This document shows positions 34,827 to 41,005 of a stretch of 41,005 bases of DNA, one piece after another. Every line of letters starts with the position of its first letter. Position 1 is the stretch's first letter. The notes under the pieces were generated by a model that saw only the letters and a list, made by a program, of their open reading frames with translations, had not been told where the DNA came from and ran no database searches. The stretch is from NCBI GenBank assembly GCA_017631885.1, contig JAGBSH010000008.1:1-41005 (forward strand), written 5' to 3'. Both the position numbers and the translations under genes were made by a program. The stretch comes from Fibrobacteraceae bacterium. Lineage in GTDB: Bacteria > Fibrobacterota > Fibrobacteria > Fibrobacterales > Fibrobacteraceae.

Positions 34827-35534
34827 ATGGAACTTTCTCTTGATGAAATGAAAGAACGATTGCATTTGCTTGAAAAGCGTATAACAAGTGCAAAAGAAAA
34901 AGCCGGCAGAATATCGGATCATATTAAGCTTATCTGGGTAAGTAAGTTTCATACAAGAGAAGCGGTTGAAAATGCTATTTCTCTTGGCGCAACCGAATTT
35001 GGTGAAAATCGTGTTCAAGAAGCTGAATCAAAGTTTTCTGTAAAAAGAGATGGAATTCGCTGTCATATTATTGGCCCAGTTCAAAGTAACAAATTAAAGA
35101 AAGCAGCTCTTGTTGCTGATTGTATTCATTCTATATCCAGTGTAGAAGCTTTAGAAAAATTGGAAAAAGTTTGTGCAGAAAACGAAAAAGTTTTAGAAAT
35201 TCTTTTTCAGGTAAATGCCGGTGAAGAAGAAACAAAAAGTGGGTTAGATGTTTCTTTTGCAGAAGAATTTTTACAATCACTTGAAGAAAAAGAGTTTCCT
35301 CATCTTAAATTTCGCGGTTTAATGACTATTGGAAAAAATACAGGTAATCCAGAAGATAGCCGAGAATGTTTTGCATTTTTAAGAAACCTTCAACAGCAAT
35401 TTTTAAAGAAAGGTGGCGTATTTTCTGAATTTACAGAGCTTTCTATGGGAATGACTTTAGATTTAGAAGTGGCTATTGAAGAGGGGGCTACAATGATTCG
35501 TGTAGGTACAGCTCTTTTTGGAGAACGAATTTAA
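34827..35534 (+). CDS. yggS: YggS/PROSC-family PLP homeostasis protein
   Basis: This family of fold-type III PLP-binding proteins buffers pyridoxal phosphate and has no known enzyme activity. I choose the ATG at 34827 (235 residues), 7 nt after GAAGAAGG. The TTG at 34821 would be too close. Motifs are LIWVSKFHTREAV (PLP lysine), GENRVQEAESKF, HIIGPVQSNKLKKA, FRGLMTIG and the C-terminal MGMTLDLEVAIEEGATMIRV with GTALFGER. HIIGPVQSNK differs slightly from the commoner HFIGxLQxNK. It follows lon by 2 nt. Confidence 0.92.
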   Translation: MELSLDEMKERLHLLEKRITSAKEKAGRISDHIKLIWVSKFHTREAVENAISLGATEFGENRVQEAESKFSVKRDGIRCHIIGPVQSNKLKKAALVADCIHSISSVEALEKLEKVCAENEKVLEILFQVNAGEEETKSGLDVSFAEEFLQSLEEKEFPHLKFRGLMTIGKNTGNPEDSRECFAFLRNLQQQFLKKGGVFSEFTELSMGMTLDLEVAIEEGATMIRVGTALFGERI

Positions 35535-35545
35535 TAACACTTTGT

Positions 35546-35574
35546 TAAACATTCTTCCACACTTTTTCTATATT
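35546..35574 (+). promoter_or_regulatory. Candidate promoter of enolase
   Basis: TAAACA at 35546-35551 and TATATT at 35569-35574 are 17 nt apart, about 41 nt before the start codon. The -35 is a weak match; TTGTTA at 35542 is a better hexamer but spaced 21 nt. The change in codon bias and the 81-nt gap after yggS also suggest separate transcription. Confidence 0.4.
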
Positions 35575-35615
35575 ATTTGCATTAAAATTTCACACTAAAC
35601 AAAAAAGGCATAAAA

Positions 35616-37043
35616 ATGGCTTCTAAAATTAAATCAGTTGTTGCTCGCCAGATTCTTGATTCTCGCGGCAATCCGTCTCTCGAAGTTGATGTTACTCTTG
35701 AAAACGGCGTTGTTGGTCACGCTGCAGTTCCAAGTGGTGCTTCCACTGGTGAACGCGAAGCTTGCGAACTCCGTGACGGTGATAAGAAGACTTATCTCGG
35801 AAAGGGTACACTCACTGCAGTAAAAAATGTCAACACAAAGATTGCAAAGAAACTCGTTGGCATGGACCCATCCAAGCAAACTGAAATTGATGACGCCATG
35901 ATAGCTCTTGATGGTAACCGTATGCTCAAGAACAAACTTGGCGCAAACGCTATCCTCGGTGTTTCTATGGCTGTTTGCTGTGCTGCTGCAAACGATGCTA
36001 AGATGCCTCTTTATCAGTACATCGCAAAACTCCATGGCACAGAAAAGCTCACACTCCCATGCCCAATGTGTAACGTTATCAATGGTGGTGCTCACTCTTC
36101 TGCTCCAATTGATTTCCAAGAATTTATGATTGCTCCAGTTGGCGCAAAGACCTTCTCTAAGGGCCTCCAGATGGTTACCGAAATTTTCCATGCTCTTAAG
36201 GCTGTTCTTAAGGATGGTGGTTTCGATACTACTGTTGGTGATGAAGGTGGTTTTGCTCCTGGTGTTGCTATTAAGCCAGCAAAGAACAAGTTTGGTTATG
36301 AAATCAAGGGTGTAATGACTCTTGAAAAAGCTCTTGCTGCTTTGAAAACCGCTACAGAAAAAGCTGGTTACAAGTTTGGCACAGACATTAAAATTGCTCT
36401 TGACGTTGCATCTTCTGAATTCTGCGACAAGAACACCAAGAAAGGCAAACCAGAAACTTATACATTCAAGAAGAGCACTAAGAAAACTCTCAAGTCTGCT
36501 GACATGGTTAAGCTCTATGAAAAGCTTATCGACAAATACGCAATCTTCTCTATTGAAGATGGTCTTGACGAAGCAGACTGGGCTGGTTGGAAGGTTATGA
36601 CCGACAAGCTCGGTGCAAAGATCAATCTCGTTGGTGACGATTTGTTCGTAACAAACCCAACTATCTTTGACGAAGGTATCAAGGCTGGTATTGCTAACGC
36701 TATCCTTATCAAGGTTAACCAAGTTGGTTCTGTTTCTGAAACTCTTGCTGCTATCAAGCGCGCTCAAGTTGAAGGTTATGCTCCAGTTGTTTCTCACCGT
36801 TCTGGCGAAACAGAAGATACCTTTATTGCAGACCTCGCTGTTGGTACAGCTGCTGGCCAGATTAAGACTGGTTCACTTTCTCGTACAGACCGCGTTTGCA
36901 AGTACAACCGTCTTCTCCGCATTGAAGAAGAACTTGGTAAAGCAGCAGTTTATGCTGGTGACCCACGCAAGGCTTGCAAGGCTGTAAAAGCTCCTGCTAA
37001 GAAAGCATGCGCTTGCAAAAAAGCTTGCAAAAAGAGCAAGTAA
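35616..37043 (+). CDS. eno: Enolase with a Lys/Cys-rich C-terminal tail
   Basis: Enolase converts 2-phosphoglycerate to phosphoenolpyruvate. Catalytic and metal sites are intact: [54 protein letters not shown] (catalytic Lys), [10 protein letters not shown] and [11 protein letters not shown]. At 475 residues it is longer than the usual 430 or so. The extra length comes partly from a Lys-rich insert ([19 protein letters not shown]) after the metal site and partly from a tail at 452-475 with ten Lys and four Cys (Cys454, 465, 467, 471). Codon use suggests high expression. AAGG precedes the ATG. Confidence 0.97.
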   Translation: MASKIKSVVARQILDSRGNPSLEVDVTLENGVVGHAAVPSGASTGEREACELRDGDKKTYLGKGTLTAVKNVNTKIAKKLVGMDPSKQTEIDDAMIALDGNRMLKNKLGANAILGVSMAVCCAAANDAKMPLYQYIAKLHGTEKLTLPCPMCNVINGGAHSSAPIDFQEFMIAPVGAKTFSKGLQMVTEIFHALKAVLKDGGFDTTVGDEGGFAPGVAIKPAKNKFGYEIKGVMTLEKALAALKTATEKAGYKFGTDIKIALDVASSEFCDKNTKKGKPETYTFKKSTKKTLKSADMVKLYEKLIDKYAIFSIEDGLDEADWAGWKVMTDKLGAKINLVGDDLFVTNPTIFDEGIKAGIANAILIKVNQVGSVSETLAAIKRAQVEGYAPVVSHRSGETEDTFIADLAVGTAAGQIKTGSLSRTDRVCKYNRLLRIEEELGKAAVYAGDPRKACKAVKAPAKKACACKKACKKSK

Positions 37044-37065
37044 TCTTTAGCTTGTAAAGCAAATG

Positions 37066-37100
37066 AAAAGCGCAGACTCTTAAAGAGTCTGCGCTTTTTT
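37066..37100 (+). terminator. Rho-independent terminator of enolase
   Basis: A perfect 12-bp stem pairs 37069-37080 with 37084-37095 around a 3-nt loop, extended by A/T pairs at the base, and is followed by T to 37100. The A run at the other side may allow it to serve the convergent minus-strand genes too. Confidence 0.94.
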
Positions 37101-37190
37101 CTATCCCTAGTTGTCAGAGAAATATTTTTTTTTTCAAATTTCCTTAATGCGAAGTCAATGAATCTGGGCATTCTCCAACAAGTAAAGAAA

Positions 37191-38234
37191 TTATTTTGAT
37201 TGATGTTGGAGAATCCAATATACTTGACAAGAATCCTGTTTGTACATTTCTCTTTCCCAGTGTTGTGAATAATCCAAAGGTGTTTCTTCTTCGTTTTTTG
37301 GAATTGTAGAGCACTTGTCATTTACGCGAATTGTATATTCATCAAAATCTGTAATATTTTCCTTACTCGTTTTATATTCAATATTCCATTTAACTTTAAA
37401 ATTTCTTGGATAAAAAGAATCTATTCTTGTGAATTTATCTGTCAATAGTTTTAAATTTATTTTGTTGGGAATCGGAAGTCTAATACCTCCCCATAAGACA
37501 TGTTCTTTTGAACAAATATTTCGTTCTCCATAGGTCATAATATTATATAATCCTAATGAATCTAAATCTAAACTCATATTTTTTTCATATTCATATTTAC
37601 CATTAATTTCCAATTCAAATGAATCTAATAAATGTTTTTGTGGTAAATAAGAAAGTATTTTAGTTTTATGTAAAACGAAATCATCATCAATACAATATTC
37701 TGCAAGCAACAAAGGCATTTCGCATGCATCAATAATTTTCGCTTTAAATCCCTTTTTATATGCAATATTCGTATTGCTTAAATTGGTTTCCCATAAACCT
37801 AAAAACTCTTTTCCATAAAACTTATTTAAATCACGGCAAGCGTTTTCAAATATTTGTGTCTGACGAAAAGAAGGGTCTAATTCAGTTTTTAATAAAGGTG
37901 TTTGAAGTTTTACTTCGCAAGAATCGCAATGATGGCATATATGAAAACCTGATAAATACCCTCTAGGTGAACGATACCAATCCCCATTTACAACAGCCGG
38001 CGTTCTTCGCGGTGACTGTAACGAAAAAGAACTATTCCATCTAACTTCACAATTTGTATATCCACAACACACGGAATCAGGATATATCCAATTTGTATCA
38101 GGTTCAATTACAATTTTATTGATTAGATGCAGATTATATTTATTGCAGTCCTTTGAAAAAGTTACACAAAATTCGGCTATATTTTCCGCATAGCTCAAAA
38201 CTATAAAAAATAGTATTGCGTGAAAATACTTCAT
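37191..38234 (-). CDS. Exported Cys-containing protein, ENIAEFC family, unknown function
   Basis: I do not recognise a known family. The 347-residue protein has a signal peptide (MKYFHAILFFIVLSYA), then ENIAEFCVTFSKDC. It contains about 14 cysteines, including CCGYTNC and CHHCDSC pairs, which suggests disulfides or metal binding. The motif ENIAEFC at the mature N-terminus is shared with the protein at 39107-39634. Both also have a C-x-x-L-x-x-[FY] segment in the middle and a final strand ending in Cys, so they look like diverged paralogues. It is the last gene of a minus-strand cluster. Confidence 0.7.
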   Translation of the reverse strand: MKYFHAILFFIVLSYAENIAEFCVTFSKDCNKYNLHLINKIVIEPDTNWIYPDSVCCGYTNCEVRWNSSFSLQSPRRTPAVVNGDWYRSPRGYLSGFHICHHCDSCEVKLQTPLLKTELDPSFRQTQIFENACRDLNKFYGKEFLGLWETNLSNTNIAYKKGFKAKIIDACEMPLLLAEYCIDDDFVLHKTKILSYLPQKHLLDSFELEINGKYEYEKNMSLDLDSLGLYNIMTYGERNICSKEHVLWGGIRLPIPNKINLKLLTDKFTRIDSFYPRNFKVKWNIEYKTSKENITDFDEYTIRVNDKCSTIPKNEEETPLDYSQHWEREMYKQDSCQVYWILQHQSK

Positions 38235-38255
38235 TCTCGTTCCGATGACTTAATG

Positions 38256-38426
38256 TTATTCACATTCACATTTGTAACTATTTTTAAATTCAATTTCTAA
38301 ATCCATTAATGCTTCCGTTACGTTTATTCTATGCTCTGATATATTGTTAACGTCAAGGTCGTCCCACGCATTTTGTAAATTCAGTAATTTTCGGTAAGAG
38401 TTTTTATCATGGGGTGCTTTTTTCAT
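38256..38426 (-). CDS. Small 56-residue hypothetical protein
   Basis: A short frame runs from ATG at 38426 to TAA at 38256-38258. It starts inside the last codons of the gene at 38407, with a 20-nt overlap, and ends 21 nt before the next gene. The product begins MKKAPHDKNSYRKLLNLQNA and ends YKCECE. It has acidic helical character (WDDLDVNN, ALMDLEIEFKNS) and no signal peptide. The ribosome-binding site is weak (GAGAAC region). Its fit in the gap between two cluster genes favours a real gene, but nothing else supports it. Confidence 0.45.
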   Translation of the reverse strand: MKKAPHDKNSYRKLLNLQNAWDDLDVNNISEHRINVTEALMDLEIEFKNSYKCECE

Positions 38427-39003
38427 TTGCTTTGTTCTCTTTTAGCTCTTGCTTTTTTCGTTCTCTAATTGCTTTTAACTGTTCCTCGGTGCAGAAACCT
38501 GAAATGTAAATGGTATTGTCTCCAGAAATTTTTTGTCTTTGTTTTCCCATTTCTAAGTGATACTCCCATGTCAGTCGCTTTGTTGTTTTGAAAAGAGATT
38601 TTACATATAAAGAATCTTTTGAAAGTATATAAAAATCTATTAGGTCATAAGGAGTTACTGTCCTATTATCTGAATATTTTCGACCTAAATAAAATCCAGC
38701 GCCACGTCCTTGCATGCCTCGAACAGGATTTATGATAATTTTATTTCTATCAAGATCCGGGAGGCTTACCCAAAAAAAAGAATGATCTGTAGTACTCTTA
38801 AAATTGATTGTAAATGTGATTTCGTTTTCCATTTTATAATAGGTTAATACATAAACACTATCCACCTCAAGCCATGAGATAGAATCCTTGTAAATGCAAA
38901 AATCGGCAAAAATAGGATCGTCATCAGATTTATTATCTGGATAATCGGCGGCATTGCAAAATGCAAACACAAACGCAATAAAAATGCAAATTCTATAAAT
39001 CAT
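38407..39003 (-). CDS. Exported hypothetical protein
   Basis: The start is the ATG at 39003 (MIYRICIFIAFVFAFCNAA), with GGAG upstream. The alternative TTG at 39018 overlaps that site. The 198-residue protein has a signal peptide and then IFADFCIYKDS, which resembles the ENIAEFC element of its neighbours. The middle is beta-rich (YYKMENEITFTINFKS, GRGAGFYLGRKY), and the end is a charged Lys/Glu helix. No known family was recognised. Confidence 0.65.
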   Translation of the reverse strand: MIYRICIFIAFVFAFCNAADYPDNKSDDDPIFADFCIYKDSISWLEVDSVYVLTYYKMENEITFTINFKSTTDHSFFWVSLPDLDRNKIIINPVRGMQGRGAGFYLGRKYSDNRTVTPYDLIDFYILSKDSLYVKSLFKTTKRLTWEYHLEMGKQRQKISGDNTIYISGFCTEEQLKAIRERKKQELKENKANEKSTP

Positions 39004-39106
39004 TTGGACATTCTCCAATTTAAGTAAAAAAGTAAGAAAAAAAGGTTAAGACACTTCATTCGTTTAATCAGACAAGTCCTAATTTTTTTTGTTTAAAATT
39101 TTGTAT

Positions 39107-39634
39107 CTAATGTTTATCGAAACAACGACCAATTATTTTTATGTTTAATGTTTTTGTAAATTTGTATGAGTGCTTTTCTCCTGATGACCTCATCGGATTT
39201 TTTCTTATTTCAAGAATAAATCTTCCTTTAAGTTCACTTCCATTAATTAGTTCTTCACCGATTTCGCAATTATGAGAAACTTTCTCTGAAAGCTTTATTG
39301 TTTTCTTGTTTTCAAAATAATCTTGAAGTTCTTCGCAAGTTTTGATATACCAAAGAGGCACGAGAGTATTGCAATTCCATTCTTTAGGGAAATCAATTTC
39401 ATAGTTCACATCTAAATCAACTTGAGGGTGCCATTTATCTTCACATATTGTATATTTTGCAATTTCAGACAAAGGTAATTCAATATCTACATTATGTTTG
39501 ATTTTTAAATCAAGAGATGCATCTTTTGCCGGTTGAAAACAAAATTCGGCAATATTTTCTGAAGCAAAAAGATTTGTAATCCCAGAACCAACAAACAAAA
39601 AAAATATTAAAAATGTTATAGAAATATTTCTCAT
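39107..39634 (-). CDS. Exported ENIAEFC-family protein, unknown function
   Basis: The 175-residue protein has a signal peptide (about residues 1-25, ending LFAS) followed by ENIAEFCFQPAKDASL. Like the larger protein at 37191 it has a central Cys segment (KTCEELQDYF) and ends in a strand with a final Cys (LNIKIIGRC). The start ATG overlaps the stop of the upstream gene by 1 nt (TAATG on the minus strand), so they are probably translated together. Confidence 0.68.
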   Translation of the reverse strand: MRNISITFLIFFLFVGSGITNLFASENIAEFCFQPAKDASLDLKIKHNVDIELPLSEIAKYTICEDKWHPQVDLDVNYEIDFPKEWNCNTLVPLWYIKTCEELQDYFENKKTIKLSEKVSHNCEIGEELINGSELKGRFILEIRKNPMRSSGEKHSYKFTKTLNIKIIGRCFDKH

Positions 39635-41005
39635 TACTCAATAACCTCGCAACCTGTCAAATCATAATGGTTGTTTAATAATATTTTCTCTGTCGGACAT
39701 GTTAACATCGAGTTTTCCTCTAATCCCCCAGGTCCATCAGTATGAGAATATTCCTTGTGATACCACCCACACATTTTTTGCCATAGATTATTGTTGTAAT
39801 TAACTATTTCATCAGTACCATTTTCTTTCTGTTTTTCTAATGAGGAGGTGATGATTGATGTAATTCCCTCCAAAACACCATTTTTGTCACATTTGAAATC
39901 TTTTTCACATACATTTTTCATTTCAAAAACATATTGATTTTTAAACATATTATTCTCTTCAAGACATGAATATGATTCCGCATGTCCTTTTTCGTGACGT
40001 TCTCCGGCTTTATAATCCTCTTCCGTAACAAAATGGTCACCCATTCTGTATCCTATAGGAGTCACATAGTATTCATTTTTTCTCATTATTGTTGTTGTCG
40101 CAGATATTTTAAAAATAATTGTGTATTTAAGATTATTCTCACCACAGAATCCGGTTTGTTCTTTCTTTATAATTTCTATTCTAGCAAACCCATTTTCCGT
40201 ATCCAACTTGGTACAAGGGTATCCGCAATAAACCCCTATATCATTTCCTACGCCATAATCTCGTCCTAATTCTCCGCATGCATAATCTGGACAATCTAGA
40301 ATTTTTTTAGCCAAAGTATTCCGAGATAATCCCAAATGTTCAATAGGAATATTAACAACACTTCCAACATCAAAGGAATGGTTTAGTGAATATATATTTT
40401 TTGCTTTGTTTTGCGTAAATGTAATTTGATGTATTCGTTTAGTTTTTTTGAGACGACGTCCTAATGCATCGAAGTATTTTGGAGCATTTAACAAATCAAT
40501 AGAATAGGCATTATCCTTTCCACTACTTTCATCATCATAATCTGCCGTTCTTTTCATTAAGACAATTTCGTCAGGACATTGTCCATCAAAATCTTCCTCC
40601 TCAAACGGATCATAGCAGTCAACTTCTTCGTACCACAAGCCAATATTGTGTGTTCCGAAGTTTTCGCCAGTCCAAAGCCAATTGTGGGAGCAATTGACAT
40701 AGCTGTTCTCGGATTTACATCTGTAGCATTTCCCATTGTGAGCTATGCATGCTTGTTCTGGATTATAAGGGGTGGTCTCCATCGGGAAGCCGGGACATTG
40801 CCCAATTCTATTGTTGTCTTTTCTTTCCCCACTTATGCAATCAATTTCCGTGAAGAAATATTTATCTGGAGTATAAGGGTATATCCACATCCACTCTTCG
40901 TCGCATTCATCTGCACGACGCGCGGCATTGCATCTATAGCATTTGCCATTGCTTTCAAAGCAGGTGCTCTTCGGGTCGCTGGGAATGTAACCAAATGGGA
41001 GTGAC
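39634..41005 (-). CDS. Cys-rich repeat protein with HExxH motif, 5' end outside window
   Basis: The frame is open past the ATG at 40890 to the window edge, so the true start lies beyond 41005. The visible part has two tandem units, each with a Cys, then GKCYRC about 6 residues on, then a WxW pair and an [IV]DC. The first unit runs from FGYIPSDPKSTCF to TEIDC, the second from NPEQACIAHNGKCYRC to EEVDC. After a linker (NAPKYFDALGRRLKK) comes a domain of about 250 residues with HEKGH (39982-39996), a zinc-metallopeptidase-type HExxH, and more Cys. A peptidase role is possible but unproven. Confidence 0.65.
   Translation of the reverse strand, partial: SLPFGYIPSDPKSTCFESNGKCYRCNAARRADECDEEWMWIYPYTPDKYFFTEIDCISGERKDNNRIGQCPGFPMETTPYNPEQACIAHNGKCYRCKSENSYVNCSHNWLWTGENFGTHNIGLWYEEVDCYDPFEEEDFDGQCPDEIVLMKRTADYDDESSGKDNAYSIDLLNAPKYFDALGRRLKKTKRIHQITFTQNKAKNIYSLNHSFDVGSVVNIPIEHLGLSRNTLAKKILDCPDYACGELGRDYGVGNDIGVYCGYPCTKLDTENGFARIEIIKKEQTGFCGENNLKYTIIFKISATTTIMRKNEYYVTPIGYRMGDHFVTEEDYKAGERHEKGHAESYSCLEENNMFKNQYVFEMKNVCEKDFKCDKNGVLEGITSIITSSLEKQKENGTDEIVNYNNNLWQKMCGWYHKEYSHTDGPGGLEENSMLTCPTEKILLNNHYDLTGCEVIE

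Noticed and set aside
35634-36797. Long open frame (387 codons) on the strand opposite enolase
   Set aside because: It mirrors the biased codon use of a highly expressed gene. The product is Ser/Asn/Phe-rich with no family features, and enolase on the other strand is certain.
40420-40500. FDALGRR segment as an RHS/YD-repeat protein
   Set aside because: It occurs only once and the flanking sequence lacks the repeated YD pattern.
40890-40892. ATG at 40890 as the start of the last gene
   Set aside because: The frame continues upstream to the window edge and encodes a first GKCYRC repeat unit that matches the second, so the true start lies outside the window.

Overview
The window reads as chromosomal DNA of a Gram-negative, AT-rich bacterium, most likely a Fibrobacter (Fibrobacterota). 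This is inference from gene order, from a lipoprotein with a Ser/Asp-rich linker after the lipid-attachment Cys, and from Wza/TolC-type outer-membrane export genes. No rRNA or database match is available to prove it.

Positions 1-12959 hold the end of tuf and one unbroken forward S10-spc-alpha ribosomal superoperon: rpsJ, rplC, rplD, rplW, rplB, rpsS, rplV, rpsC, rplP, rpmC, rpsQ, rplN, rplX, rplE, rpsN, rpsH, rplF, rplR, rpsE, rpmD, rplO, secY, infA, rpmJ, rpsM, rpsK, rpoA, rplQ. It closes with a strong terminator. Many junctions are 1-nt TAATG or TAGTG overlaps. rpsD is missing from its usual place between rpsK and rpoA, and adk and map are missing between secY and infA.

Positions 13057-21692 are a visibly AT-richer cell-surface polysaccharide block. 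It encodes a Wza-like export protein, a Wzz-like chain-length protein without a kinase domain and a Wzy-like polymerase. These are followed by an MBOAT O-acyltransferase with an SGNH partner, a second SGNH protein, a small putative beta-barrel and a Wzx-like flippase. No glycosyltransferase is present.

Positions 21917-27470 (minus strand) are a five-gene operon: DUF4956 membrane protein, HlyD-like adaptor, TolC-like outer-membrane protein, VTC-type polyphosphate polymerase, and a lipoprotein with three lamin-tail-like domains. Together they could synthesise a phosphate polymer in the cytosol and move it across both membranes. This is the best candidate for an undescribed system here.

Positions 27766-37043 carry rubrerythrin, an intergenic cluster of REP-like repeats with two 87-nt direct copies, tRNA-Leu(UAG), the proteostasis run tig-clpP-clpX-lon, a YggS-family PLP protein, and enolase with an unusual Lys/Cys-rich tail.

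Positions 37191-41005 (minus strand) hold unrecognised mostly exported, Cys-containing proteins. Two or three share an ENIAEFC-like motif just after the signal peptide. The partial first gene has tandem GKCYRC repeats and an HEKGH (HExxH) motif.
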